Origin: Rikenella microfusus
GTDB taxonomy: Bacteria > Bacteroidota > Bacteroidia > Bacteroidales > Tenuifilaceae
NCBI GenBank assembly: GCA_020722565.1
Contig: DYKO01000001.1
Location: forward strand, 62,001-126,000
DNA: 64,000 nucleotides
Direction: 5' to 3'
The notes under the pieces were generated by a model. The model saw only the letters and a list, made by a program, of their open reading frames with translations. It searched no databases and was not told where the DNA came from. The position numbers and the translations under genes are program-made. Shown in pieces: positions 8,551-18,318 of this stretch. How positions within the stretch are numbered: the stretch's first letter is position 1; the number at the start of each line of letters is the position of its first letter.

Positions 8551-9927
8551 TTACCTAATAGGCTGAAGTTCTACAGTGAAGTGACGCATAATGGGGGCTT
8601 CCCATACGATCTCCAGCCCCTTTGTTATTTGCTCCCTGCGGTCGTAAACATTTTTTAAAGCAACGGCAACAACATCCATATGATTGTTGGTGTAAACCCT
8701 GCGGGGAATTGCTAAACGCAATAGTTCCAGTTTAGGGTAACGATTCTCACGGGTTTCAGGGTCACGATCGGCCAGCAGGGTGCCAATTTCAACTCCGCGA
8801 ATTCCCGCCTCAAGATAGAGTTCAATGGCAAGGGTTTGCGCCCTGAACTGCTCGCGTGGAATATTGGGTAAAACCTTATTGACATCCACAAAGATGGCAT
8901 GCCCTCCGGCTGGCTTTTGGTATGGAATACCGAACTCATCGAGGCGGCCTCCCAGATACTCCACCTGTTTGATTCGACTTTCAAGGTAATCGAACTCAGT
9001 TCCCTCATCAAGGCCAACCGCCAAAGCGTTCATGTCGCGACCCGACATGCCGCCATAGGTTACATAGCCCTCGAACATGATGTTGAACTTTGAGCATTGG
9101 CGCCATAGGTCTTGGTCGCGCATGGCAATAACCCCCCCCATGTTTACAATGGCATCCTTTTTACTGCTCATGGTCATGGCATCGGCATAGGAAAACATTT
9201 CGCGAACTATTTCCTTGATGGATTTTTGCGCGTAGCCCTGCTCACGGGTTTTGATAAAGTAGGCATTTTCAGCAAAGCGTGCAGAATCGAACACCAGTAG
9301 CTTTCCATATCTGTTGCAGATTTGCCTTACCTGCCGTAGGTTCTCCATGGAAACCGGTTGTCCTCCGGCAGTATTGTTTGTTATGGTAACAATTACGAAG
9401 GGAACCCTATCAGCATTCTTCTTCAAAAAGTCTTCGAGTTTTACAAGATCAACATTACCCTTAAAAGGGTGTATCAACTCTGTATTGGCTGCCTCGTCGA
9501 TGGTACAGTCCACTGCATGTGCGCGGCGGAACTCTATATGTCCCTTGGTGGTATCGAACTGAGAGTTTCCGGGAATGAAATCTCCCTCCTTTACCAGAAC
9601 CGAGAAAAGCACATTTTCGGCGGCACGCCCCTGATGAGTGGGCATAACGTAATCAAACCCCAAAATGTTTTTTATGGCATTCTTCAGGTTGAAGTACGAT
9701 GATGCTCCGGCATAACTTTCATCGCCAAGCATAATAGCGCTCCACTGGCGGTCGCTCATGGCACCAGTACCGGAATCGGTTAGCAAATCAATAAAAACCT
9801 GGTCGCTGCGAAGGTTGAACAAATTGTATTTGGCATCCCTAATCCATTGCTCTCGCTCCTCACGGGTGCTTCGACGAATGGGTTCAACCATTTTAATCTT
9901 ATAAGACTCAGCAAATGGCAGTTCCAT
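8551..9927 (-). CDS. tnaA: Tryptophanase
   Basis: Beta-eliminating lyase; FIDLLTDSGTGAMS, TITNNTAGGQPVS, DSARFAENAYFIK, SSKKDA; C-terminal VEIG and RHFT resemble tryptophanase rather than tyrosine phenol-lyase. Confidence 0.9.
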   Translation of the reverse strand: MELPFAESYKIKMVEPIRRSTREEREQWIRDAKYNLFNLRSDQVFIDLLTDSGTGAMSDRQWSAIMLGDESYAGASSYFNLKNAIKNILGFDYVMPTHQGRAAENVLFSVLVKEGDFIPGNSQFDTTKGHIEFRRAHAVDCTIDEAANTELIHPFKGNVDLVKLEDFLKKNADRVPFVIVTITNNTAGGQPVSMENLRQVRQICNRYGKLLVFDSARFAENAYFIKTREQGYAQKSIKEIVREMFSYADAMTMSSKKDAIVNMGGVIAMRDQDLWRQCSKFNIMFEGYVTYGGMSGRDMNALAVGLDEGTEFDYLESRIKQVEYLGGRLDEFGIPYQKPAGGHAIFVDVNKVLPNIPREQFRAQTLAIELYLEAGIRGVEIGTLLADRDPETRENRYPKLELLRLAIPRRVYTNNHMDVVAVALKNVYDRREQITKGLEIVWEAPIMRHFTVELQPIR

Positions 9928-10363
9928 ATTATTAGTGTTTTTAGTTATACAAACGAAAATGGAAACAAAACCTCCTAAGAAAGAGATAATCTCAATAGTG
10001 TAGGAACAATTGTAATGCTAAAAACTATCGCGATTCTTGATATTAAGAAACACGTATTTGGCGGCAAATGAGAGATGAATATTTAGCGCAAATACCACCA
10101 TGAATCTGAATTAGTTTACGCAAAAATATGAAAAAATAATTTTTAACCGAAAACGATTTCAGCATCAATGTATGGTAAATTTGTATCTAATAAAAGCCCA
10201 AATCCCTTTACCAGCTACGCTCGATATTTAATCATGTATCACTCAATTTTTTTGAGTTTAAAACCGATAAAATAGCAATTGGTCTCAGGCTTTAGCTGCA
10301 AGCAAACAGTGAGTACAAATTGATATTTCAGCGGTAGCCAAAATTTCTTAATACCCTTTATAA

Positions 10364-11230
10364 CTATAATGGAAACAGGATTGATAGGATATTAAAAAGA
10401 GCAAAGATAATGCTGGCCAATCCATTGGTAGTTGCAAAAGCAAGATTAACCTTAGATATATCGCCCGGTTTAACCAGTGTATGCTGGAAAATCATTAGAG
10501 CAACAAAAAGGAGAGCGCCAATCCAGTAAAGCAGGTTAAATCCAGTTAGAACTCCAATAGCAATAACCAAAAACGCACTAAAAAGGTGCAGCAATTTTGC
10601 TACGATTAAAGCTCGCCTGGCTCCCAAAACAGCAGGTATTGACTGCAGCTTGAAGTTTCGATCAAAATCCTCATCCTGTAGGGCATAAATGATATCGAAA
10701 CCAGCCACCCAAAAAAGAACTACCAGCGAATATAAAATGGGCAAAAGGGTAAATTCTCCAGTAACGGCAAGAAAAGCCCCAATTGGAGCCAGCGATAGTC
10801 CTAGGCCTAAAACTATATGGCTAAACATGGTAAAGCGCTTGGTGTAGCTGTAAAGCAGCACTACTCCCAAAGCAATAGGCGAAAGCCCAAAAACCAACTT
10901 GTTGATTAAAAGGGTGGTTAAAACAAAAAGTACCGAATTTACAATCGTGAAAAGCAATGCCGAATGGGGTGAAATTATTCCCTGTGGAATCTCGCGCATA
11001 CGGGTTCGTGGGTTTTTCTCATCAATGTATCTGTCAACCAAGCGATTAAAACTCATGGCTGCACTTCGGGCAAATACCATGCAAAGAATTACCTTGATAA
11101 GCAATACCCAATTCCATTCAACCAATTTCCCATAAAATGCCAGAAAATACCCTATAAGAGCAAAGGGCATAGCAAAAATTGTATGGCTAAATTTTATAAG
11201 CGATAAGTAGCTTTTAAACCTGAACAGCAT
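10364..11230 (-). CDS. UbiA family prenyltransferase (4-hydroxybenzoate octaprenyltransferase-like)
   Basis: NRLVDRYIDEKNPRTRMREIP and YALQDEDFDR Asp motifs in a polytopic protein. Confidence 0.93.
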   Translation of the reverse strand: MLFRFKSYLSLIKFSHTIFAMPFALIGYFLAFYGKLVEWNWVLLIKVILCMVFARSAAMSFNRLVDRYIDEKNPRTRMREIPQGIISPHSALLFTIVNSVLFVLTTLLINKLVFGLSPIALGVVLLYSYTKRFTMFSHIVLGLGLSLAPIGAFLAVTGEFTLLPILYSLVVLFWVAGFDIIYALQDEDFDRNFKLQSIPAVLGARRALIVAKLLHLFSAFLVIAIGVLTGFNLLYWIGALLFVALMIFQHTLVKPGDISKVNLAFATTNGLASIIFALFNILSILFPL

Positions 11231-11291
11231 AAATATTTAACTAATAGCGTGTGTAAAAGTAGCCATTTTTGGAATAATAGCTATCTTAGCA

Positions 11292-13541
11292 TTGTTAAGG
11301 TATATGTCAACTCATAAAAAAATATTACTGTTCACCACCTGTTTGATGCTATGTGTGATTCATGTATCCACGGGGCAAACAGACACTTTGTCATTTTCAG
11401 CCAAAGAATCGGAAAATAGCAAAGCCAGTGATTTAATAGCACAGGGGCAGCTCCTTTTAAAAAAAAATCCCGATAAAACGCTGGATATAGGCCTACAAGC
11501 CCTGGTTGCTGCAAAAAAAGAGCGTGACTCCCAAAGCGAAGCTGCTGCATTGCTACTACTGGCCGATGCCAATCTGAATCTGTTGCAATTTGATAACTCA
11601 ATCCGCTACTTCAATAGGGCTCTCAGCATCTTTACCTCGGTCAACAACAAGGAGATGATGGCCAAATCGATGCTGGGGATTGCAAAAGTTTACGAATTAA
11701 CTAAAAATGTTGATTTGGCCATTCAGCCATTGGAAATGGGTTTCAAGGTTTTTGAAAGTTTATCAAACAAAAGCCTTTTTGTAGATTATCTACTAAAATT
11801 AGGCGAACTTCATATTGAGCAAGGAACCCATAAACGTGCTCAACATTATATTTCAGAAGCCCTTGGACTTTTAAGCAAAAAATCGATTAGGATTAATCCT
11901 CGCGAAAAATTTCAGATCAGGGCTAATAGCTTAATGGGACAAGCCCTAAAGAATTTAGGCGATCTTAAGGGAAGTTTGAATTATTACAGGACCTCAGGTA
12001 GCATAGCTATTAAATTACACGATACCCTTTCGTATGGTTATATACTAAGGGAAATTGGCATTTCCTTTTTTTTGACCCAGAATCTTGACAGCGCACTACA
12101 CTATTTTACACTTTCTTACAGCATAAGCCAAAACATCTCCGACACATTGGGGCTTATACAAAGTTTGGAGGGATTAGGCGACTATCATTTCGAAACCCAA
12201 AGCTACAACCAGGCTATTACCTACTATACTCAAGAATATACTCTAGCCAGTATATTGAAGAATATTACTAGTTCCATAGCAGCACTGGTAAAAATATCGA
12301 GATGTCAATTTGCATTGGGTGACTATCCCACCTCCACACGATACTTAAACAGAGCTCTGACCATAGCTCAGGAAAATAACCTTACCTCATCAAAAGCCGA
12401 TGTTTACCGGTATCTGGCTGCCATTAACGAAGCACAGGGGAGATACAAGGATGCCCTTGATTACTACAAAATGTGGACAGAACTTCGCGACTCCATTTAC
12501 TATGAGGAAACCGGACAACGACTGGCCAAGCTGCAGATTCTTTATGAAATTACCCAAAAGGATAAGGAAAACGAAATTCTTAAGCAAAACTCAGAAATCC
12601 AAAAACTGCAAATTGCAAAATCGCGTTACCAAATGCGCTTTCTCATTACAGTTCTTATTGTAATTGCTATTATCCTGGTATTTTTAGTAATGCTTTACCG
12701 CAATAAGCAAAAGGAAATAGCCAAGCAGCGCGAAACCGAACAGCGCATAACCGAAATCAACAAGGAATTGGAAAGGCGTATGATTGAGGAAATTAAGAAG
12801 CAGGAAAAACAACAGCAACTTCTCGCACAAAAATCAAAACTTGAGTCGTTGGGAACGTTGGCTGCAGGTATTGCACACGAAATCAATCAGCCCTTGGGCG
12901 GTATTTCTATGGGATTGGACAACATTCTCATGAAAATGTCCGATAAGAACTGCAATGAGGAATACCTAAAGGATAAGATAAACTCCCTTTTCGAAAACGT
13001 TGAGCGTATTAAAAAGATTATTGACCATATACGGTACTTTTCAAGAACCCAAAAACCGGTTACATTTTCTTCGGTTAACCTGAACGATGTGGTAAAAAGC
13101 GCACTATTTATGGTTTCGGCACAGTATGAGAACCATGGCGTAACCATTGAAACCGTACTTGATAAATCATTACCCTCAACAACTGCCGATAAGTACAAAC
13201 TTGAACAGGTGCTACTCAACCTGCTATCCAATGCCAAGTATGCTCTTGATGAAAAGGGAAAAAAATCGAATGACCCCACTTACCGCAAAAAAATTAGAAT
13301 TGAAACCCTTAAGGATGAAAATATGATTTACCTTAAGGTTTGGGATAATGGTACCGGCATACCCCAAAAGATTATTGAAAAAATATTCGACCCGTTCTTT
13401 ACCACAAAGGGCGAAGATAAAGGAACCGGTCTGGGCCTTTCAATCTCTTATGGATTTATTAAAGACCTTTTAGGCGAATTCAGGGTGGAAAGCGAACCCG
13501 GCGAATACACCCTGTTCGAAATATCCATTCCCAGAGAATAA
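11292..13541 (+). CDS. TPR-repeat sensor histidine kinase
   Basis: Signal peptide, TPRs, TM, HisKA ([20 protein letters not shown]), N/G1/G2 boxes ([26 protein letters not shown]). Confidence 0.95.
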   Translation: MLRYMSTHKKILLFTTCLMLCVIHVSTGQTDTLSFSAKESENSKASDLIAQGQLLLKKNPDKTLDIGLQALVAAKKERDSQSEAAALLLLADANLNLLQFDNSIRYFNRALSIFTSVNNKEMMAKSMLGIAKVYELTKNVDLAIQPLEMGFKVFESLSNKSLFVDYLLKLGELHIEQGTHKRAQHYISEALGLLSKKSIRINPREKFQIRANSLMGQALKNLGDLKGSLNYYRTSGSIAIKLHDTLSYGYILREIGISFFLTQNLDSALHYFTLSYSISQNISDTLGLIQSLEGLGDYHFETQSYNQAITYYTQEYTLASILKNITSSIAALVKISRCQFALGDYPTSTRYLNRALTIAQENNLTSSKADVYRYLAAINEAQGRYKDALDYYKMWTELRDSIYYEETGQRLAKLQILYEITQKDKENEILKQNSEIQKLQIAKSRYQMRFLITVLIVIAIILVFLVMLYRNKQKEIAKQRETEQRITEINKELERRMIEEIKKQEKQQQLLAQKSKLESLGTLAAGIAHEINQPLGGISMGLDNILMKMSDKNCNEEYLKDKINSLFENVERIKKIIDHIRYFSRTQKPVTFSSVNLNDVVKSALFMVSAQYENHGVTIETVLDKSLPSTTADKYKLEQVLLNLLSNAKYALDEKGKKSNDPTYRKKIRIETLKDENMIYLKVWDNGTGIPQKIIEKIFDPFFTTKGEDKGTGLGLSISYGFIKDLLGEFRVESEPGEYTLFEISIPRE

Positions 13542-13562
13542 TCCTCAAAAATTCTATCCGTT

Positions 13563-14942
13563 ATGAAAGAAATCAAGATTCTGGTTCTCGACGACGAAAA
13601 GGTGTTCCGTGATGAAATACGAGAATTCCTCGAAGGCGACAAATTCACCGTGCATACCGCCGAAAAGCCATCGGAAGCATTTAATATTGTCAATGAAAAT
13701 CAAATAGATATTCTAATACTCGATCTCCGATTACCCGAAATGGATGGCCTTCAGGTTCTGGCAAAAATTAAAGAGGAGCACCCAGAGATCGAAGTAATCA
13801 TGATTACCGGACATGGCGATATGGATGCTGTTATCAATGCCATGCGTCTTGGCGCACTTGAATTTTTCCCTAAGCCCTTCCGTTTGCTCGATATGCGCGC
13901 AGCTATACAACGAACCAAACGCTACATATCGCTTCATGAGCAATTTAAAGAAATCAACCAAACCTTTTCATTGGTTTCAAAAGACCTTATTGAGAGCATT
14001 GGTAACGAGATACTGGGCGAATCGTATGGCATTAAACAGGTGGTAGAACTTATGGGCAAGGTAGCCAAAGCTGAAAATACATCGGTTTTAATTACCGGCG
14101 AAAGCGGAACCGGGAAGGAACTTGTTGCACGAGGTATTCACTACTTAAGCTCACGCAAGAAGGGATACTTTTACGCCGTAAACTGCTCTGCCATACCCGA
14201 TACCCTATTCGAAAGCGAATTCTTTGGTCATAAAAAGGGCTCCTTTACCGGGGCCAACGAGGATAAAGCCGGATGGTTTGAAGTAGCCAACGGTGGCACT
14301 CTTTTTCTCGATGAGGTAGTTGAAATGCAACCTGCCATGCAAACCAAACTGCTCAGGGTTCTTGAAGAACGTAAAATCCGAAGGATTGGCTCCAGTGCCG
14401 ATATCCCTGTTGATGTGCGCATTATTGCTGCAACCAATCAGGACATCAATAGGTTAATTGATGAGGGTAAGTTCCGCAGCGATTTATACTATAGGCTTAA
14501 TTCCTTTGTAATTCACATTCCTCCACTGCGCGAGCGCAAAGAGGATATTCCTATTCTTTTCGATTACTACGTAAAGCACATCGCCGCAAAACTGGGCAAA
14601 AAAATTACCCAAATTGACCCTGCCATTGTCAAAGCCATGATGAGTTACAATTTTCCAGGAAATGTAAGAGAGCTACGCAACATGATTGAGCGGGCCCTTA
14701 TTCTTTCGGATGGTGGTCGGCTTTCAATAAAAAATTTTTCCGGGCTGATAGCACCAGAAGGCATATCAAATGTATCGGGGGTTATAGGCGAGGATGTCTT
14801 CGACCTTGACCTAATTGAGAAAATTGTCATTATGAAGGCACTGGAACGCACAGGTTACAAAAAAACAGAGGCTGCCCAGCTACTAAATATTACAAGACAG
14901 GCATTGGATCGAAGATTGGAAAAGTATAATATTAACCTTTAA
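13563..14942 (+). CDS. Sigma-54-dependent response regulator (NtrC family)
   Basis: REC domain (ILILDLRLPEMDG), AAA+ Walker A GESGTGKE, GSFTGA loop, C-terminal Fis HTH (GYKKTEAAQLLNITRQALDRRL). Confidence 0.97.
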   Translation: MKEIKILVLDDEKVFRDEIREFLEGDKFTVHTAEKPSEAFNIVNENQIDILILDLRLPEMDGLQVLAKIKEEHPEIEVIMITGHGDMDAVINAMRLGALEFFPKPFRLLDMRAAIQRTKRYISLHEQFKEINQTFSLVSKDLIESIGNEILGESYGIKQVVELMGKVAKAENTSVLITGESGTGKELVARGIHYLSSRKKGYFYAVNCSAIPDTLFESEFFGHKKGSFTGANEDKAGWFEVANGGTLFLDEVVEMQPAMQTKLLRVLEERKIRRIGSSADIPVDVRIIAATNQDINRLIDEGKFRSDLYYRLNSFVIHIPPLRERKEDIPILFDYYVKHIAAKLGKKITQIDPAIVKAMMSYNFPGNVRELRNMIERALILSDGGRLSIKNFSGLIAPEGISNVSGVIGEDVFDLDLIEKIVIMKALERTGYKKTEAAQLLNITRQALDRRLEKYNINL

Positions 14943-14950
14943 ATGCCTTG

Positions 14951-15460
14951 TTACACCCGATTTAGCAGTTCTCTATAAATTTGATAGTTCTCTTCATCAA
15001 AGCACACAAAAACAACCCGTTTGGGGAAGGTGTTACGATAACAAAAATCAGTTACCGTTTTAATGGCTATTTGAGCAGCTATTCGCTTGGGAAACCGATA
15101 AACTCCTGTGCTGATGTTTGGAAATGCAACGCTGTCCAGTTCATGTATTGCTGCAAGTTCCAAACTATTGATATAGGCGCTTCGGAGTAGTTCCGTTTCT
15201 TTATGATTTCCACCCTGCCAAATTGGGCCAACGGTATGAATAACAAAGTGCGCTTTGAGCTCGTAACCCTTGGTTAAACGTGCCTCTCCAGTTGGACAAC
15301 CGCCAATGCTTCGGCACTCCCCCAGTAGCAGAGGCCCTGCAGCCCTATGAATAGCACCATCCACCCCGCCACCACCCAAAAGCGTCTCATTTGCTGCATT
15401 TACAATGGCATCTACCTCAAGTTGGGTAATATCACCCTTTATTAGTTCTATTTCCTCCAT
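14951..15460 (-). CDS. Macro domain protein (O-acetyl-ADP-ribose deacetylase-like)
   Basis: [26 protein letters not shown]...[22 protein letters not shown]...[12 protein letters not shown]. Confidence 0.96.
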   Translation of the reverse strand: MEEIELIKGDITQLEVDAIVNAANETLLGGGGVDGAIHRAAGPLLLGECRSIGGCPTGEARLTKGYELKAHFVIHTVGPIWQGGNHKETELLRSAYINSLELAAIHELDSVAFPNISTGVYRFPKRIAAQIAIKTVTDFCYRNTFPKRVVFVCFDEENYQIYRELLNRV

Positions 15461-15466
15461 TTAATG

Positions 15467-17923
15467 CTACCGAAGCTGAGCCCCAAGTTCACGAGAGTAT
15501 ACATCTATCAATCGCTTCATTACCCTATCGATTTGCTCATCGGTAAGAGTCTTCGTTTCGTCCTGCAAAATATAGCTAATGGCATACGATTTCTTTCCCT
15601 CAGGTATGTTTTTACCCTGATAAACATCAAATAGATTGACCTGCTTAAGCAACTTCTGCTCTGTTTCGAATGCTAACTTGCGTATCTGTGCATAGCTAAC
15701 CGTGGAATCAATTAATAAGGCTAAATCGCGACGAACCTCAGGGTACTTGGGCAATTCGGCATACTGAATTTTATGGTTGGCAAACTGCTGCATTATCGAG
15801 TTCCAATCAATTTCGGCAAAGAATACATCAGTTTTAATATCGAAAACAGAAAGAAGGGCGGAGTTTACCCTACCAAGATTGGCTACAACCTTTCCTTTAT
15901 GTGCATAGCTTAAACCATAGGCAAAAACATCCCCTGGTGCTTCGGTTACATCAAAACTGTCAATTTCTAAACCGAATCGCGAAAGGATGGTATGCACATA
16001 CCCCTTAAGGTGGTAAAAATTCAGCTTCCCAGGTTTTGTCATCCAGTGCTCAGCTACATCATCACCGGTAAGCCATATGCCTAAACAAAAATGTTCTGAA
16101 TAGCTGCTCAGCGGGTTCTGAGCATCAACTTTCGGATTTAAAAGGTATCGATTGCCAAATTCGTAGAGCTTCAAATTGGTGTTACGGTAGTTGATGTTAC
16201 GCTGAATACTTTCCAGACCGCCAAACAAAAGGGTTTGCCGTAACACATTTAGTTCATTGCTCAATGGGTTAAGAATTCTAACCGATTGGCTATCGGGAAA
16301 CGTAGAAAGTTTCTCATAGTAGGCCCTGCAGGTTAATGAGTTGCACATAATCTCATTAAAACCGTTCGATGTCAGAAAATCGGAAACCATATTCTGCATC
16401 TGGAAACCGTCGGGTTTCCGACGGTAGCTCAAGGTGCTGTAAACCTTTTGGCTGATCTCAACATTATTATATCCGTAAATGCGAAGTACATCCTCAACCA
16501 CATCGGCTTCGCGCCTTACATCTACCCTATAGGTAGGAACGGCCAGAAGCCATTGCCTACCCTGACGACTCAATATCTCTATTTGAAGCGAAGAGAGTAT
16601 GGTTTCCAGTTCATTATCAGGTATTTGTTTCCCAATAAGAGCCAAGGCCCGATCAACATTAAATTCAACATCAAAATGTTTTATGGGATTAGGGTAAACA
16701 TCAACAATTTCAGACGATATTGTACCTCCAGCCACCTCCTTTATTAAAAGGGCAGCGCGCTTTAGCGCCCAAATGGTAATGTTCGGATCGGTTCCCCGTT
16801 CAAAACGGAAAGAGGCATCGGTATGCAAATCGTGCCGACGGGCAGTTTTACGTATGAAAACCGGATTGAAACATGCGCTTTCCAAAAATACCCGGCTGGT
16901 TTTATCAGTTATTCCAGAGTGCAGGCCACCAAAAACTCCAGCAATGCACATGGAGCTGCTCTCGTTGCAAATCATCAAATCCTCTGACGATAGCTTACGC
17001 TCTACCCCATCAAGGGTAACAAATGGGGTTCCCTCGGGCATGGTACGTACCACTACCCTATTCCCCGATATGGCATCAACATCAAAAGCATGAAGTGGTT
17101 GACCAACCTCATGAAGTACAAAGTTGGTAACGTCAACCACATTATTGATTGGGTTAAGCCCAATGGCTCGTAGACGCTTCTGAAACCAATCGGGCGAAGG
17201 ACCCACTTTAACACCGGTTATGGTAATGGCGCTATACCGGGCACAAGCCTCGGGCAAAGCTACCTCAACTGGAATATGTAAGTTGTTGCTATCAACCCTA
17301 AATCCATTAACATCGGGTAATTGTGCAGCAATTCTGCTCTTATGATGAAACGTAAGGTAGGCAGCCAAGTCCCGGGCCACACCAAAATGTGAGGCTGCAT
17401 CAATTCGGTTTGGAGTAAGGCCTATCTCGTATATATAATCCTTTTCCAACTTCAGGTATTCTGCTGCGGGCAAACCAATGGGGGCATCATTGGGCAATAC
17501 CATTATTCCATCATGGGAATTTCCAAGCCCCAGCTCATCCTCGGCACAGATCATACCCTCGGAGAGCTGCCCTCTGAGTTTTGCTTTCTTTATGGTTATT
17601 TCCTGTGCGTTAAAATACAGCGTTGTTCCAATGGTTGCAACAAAAACCTTTTGCCCCGTGGCAACATTAGGTGCACCACAAACTACATTCAACGGTGTAC
17701 CCGTGCCTACATCAACAGTGGTAACACTGAGTTTATCGGCATCGGGATGTTTTTCACAGGTAAGTACCTGACCCACTACTACCCCCGCGAGTCCACCTTT
17801 AACTGTTTCATAGGCCTCCAAATTTTCAACCTCAAGACCAATGGATGTAAGAATTTGAGCAATTTGCTCTGGCGATTTATCTGTTTTAACGTATTGTGTA
17901 AGCCAGCTGTGCGAAATCTTCAT
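15467..17923 (-). CDS. pheT: Phenylalanine--tRNA ligase subunit beta
   Basis: 818 aa with tRNA-binding N-domain, B3/B4, B5 and C-terminal anticodon-binding domain. Confidence 0.98.
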   Translation of the reverse strand: MKISHSWLTQYVKTDKSPEQIAQILTSIGLEVENLEAYETVKGGLAGVVVGQVLTCEKHPDADKLSVTTVDVGTGTPLNVVCGAPNVATGQKVFVATIGTTLYFNAQEITIKKAKLRGQLSEGMICAEDELGLGNSHDGIMVLPNDAPIGLPAAEYLKLEKDYIYEIGLTPNRIDAASHFGVARDLAAYLTFHHKSRIAAQLPDVNGFRVDSNNLHIPVEVALPEACARYSAITITGVKVGPSPDWFQKRLRAIGLNPINNVVDVTNFVLHEVGQPLHAFDVDAISGNRVVVRTMPEGTPFVTLDGVERKLSSEDLMICNESSSMCIAGVFGGLHSGITDKTSRVFLESACFNPVFIRKTARRHDLHTDASFRFERGTDPNITIWALKRAALLIKEVAGGTISSEIVDVYPNPIKHFDVEFNVDRALALIGKQIPDNELETILSSLQIEILSRQGRQWLLAVPTYRVDVRREADVVEDVLRIYGYNNVEISQKVYSTLSYRRKPDGFQMQNMVSDFLTSNGFNEIMCNSLTCRAYYEKLSTFPDSQSVRILNPLSNELNVLRQTLLFGGLESIQRNINYRNTNLKLYEFGNRYLLNPKVDAQNPLSSYSEHFCLGIWLTGDDVAEHWMTKPGKLNFYHLKGYVHTILSRFGLEIDSFDVTEAPGDVFAYGLSYAHKGKVVANLGRVNSALLSVFDIKTDVFFAEIDWNSIMQQFANHKIQYAELPKYPEVRRDLALLIDSTVSYAQIRKLAFETEQKLLKQVNLFDVYQGKNIPEGKKSYAISYILQDETKTLTDEQIDRVMKRLIDVYSRELGAQLR

Positions 17924-17969
17924 GGGTATTATCGATTATAATAATTCATCAATCAAACTTACAAACAAG

Positions 17970-18000
17970 CAAAAGTAATACTATTAAGATTTAACCCAAA
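17970..18000 (-). promoter_or_regulatory. Putative Bacteroidota promoter of pheT
   Basis: Minus strand TTTG-N19-TACTTTTG, good match to TTTG...TAnnTTTG. Confidence 0.6.
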
Positions 18001-18062
18001 ATCGACACAAAAAAAATCGATGTATTATTTTTCTTTAAAGATGTTGTTTCAAAGAAAAATCA

Positions 18063-18070
18063 TATATTTG
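18063..18070 (+). promoter_or_regulatory. Putative -7 box of lysC leader transcript
   Basis: TATATTTG (TAnnTTTG) with TTG at 18044-18046. Confidence 0.4.
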
Positions 18071-18091
18071 AAGCGTATAAATTTACACCAG

Positions 18092-18288
18092 ATGATTTTT
18101 TCGGCTTGTAATAGCACCTTTAGAAAACACCATCTCATGCTTACCATGGGCATGAAACAGATGTCGATTTGCATAAAGAAACAGGGCAATAAGCAAGCCG
18201 TACGCACCATACTCAAAAATATCACCACGTAAAAACTGAAATAATTTATAAGTGTGAAGGCCTGCAAACAAAGATGCAGGCCTTTTTT
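18092..18288 (+). ncRNA. Candidate structured leader/attenuator RNA or small RNA upstream of lysC
   Basis: CGGCTTG (18102-18108) pairs with CAAGCCG (18194-18200), enclosing hairpin CATCTCATGC...GCATG-AAAC-AGATG (18131-18163), then terminator 18257-18288. Contains sORF 18092-18232 (46 aa). Confidence 0.35.
18257..18288 (+). terminator. Strong intrinsic terminator 30 nt upstream of lysC start
   Basis: Perfect 10-bp stem aaggcctgca/aacaaaga/tgcaggcctt plus T-run. Confidence 0.85.
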
Positions 18289-18318
18289 ATGTTTAACCCC
18301 TAAAAAGTACCTGTAAAA

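Noticed and set aside
9928-10115. tnaC-like leader peptide
   Set aside because: The only sORF (MVVFALNIHLSFAAKYVFLNIKNRDSF) has no Trp codon, so it does not fit the TnaC mechanism.
18083-18271. 62-aa minus-strand ORF in the pheT-lysC gap
   Set aside because: Starts inside the terminator hairpin and runs antisense to the candidate leader; less plausible than the plus-strand RNA.
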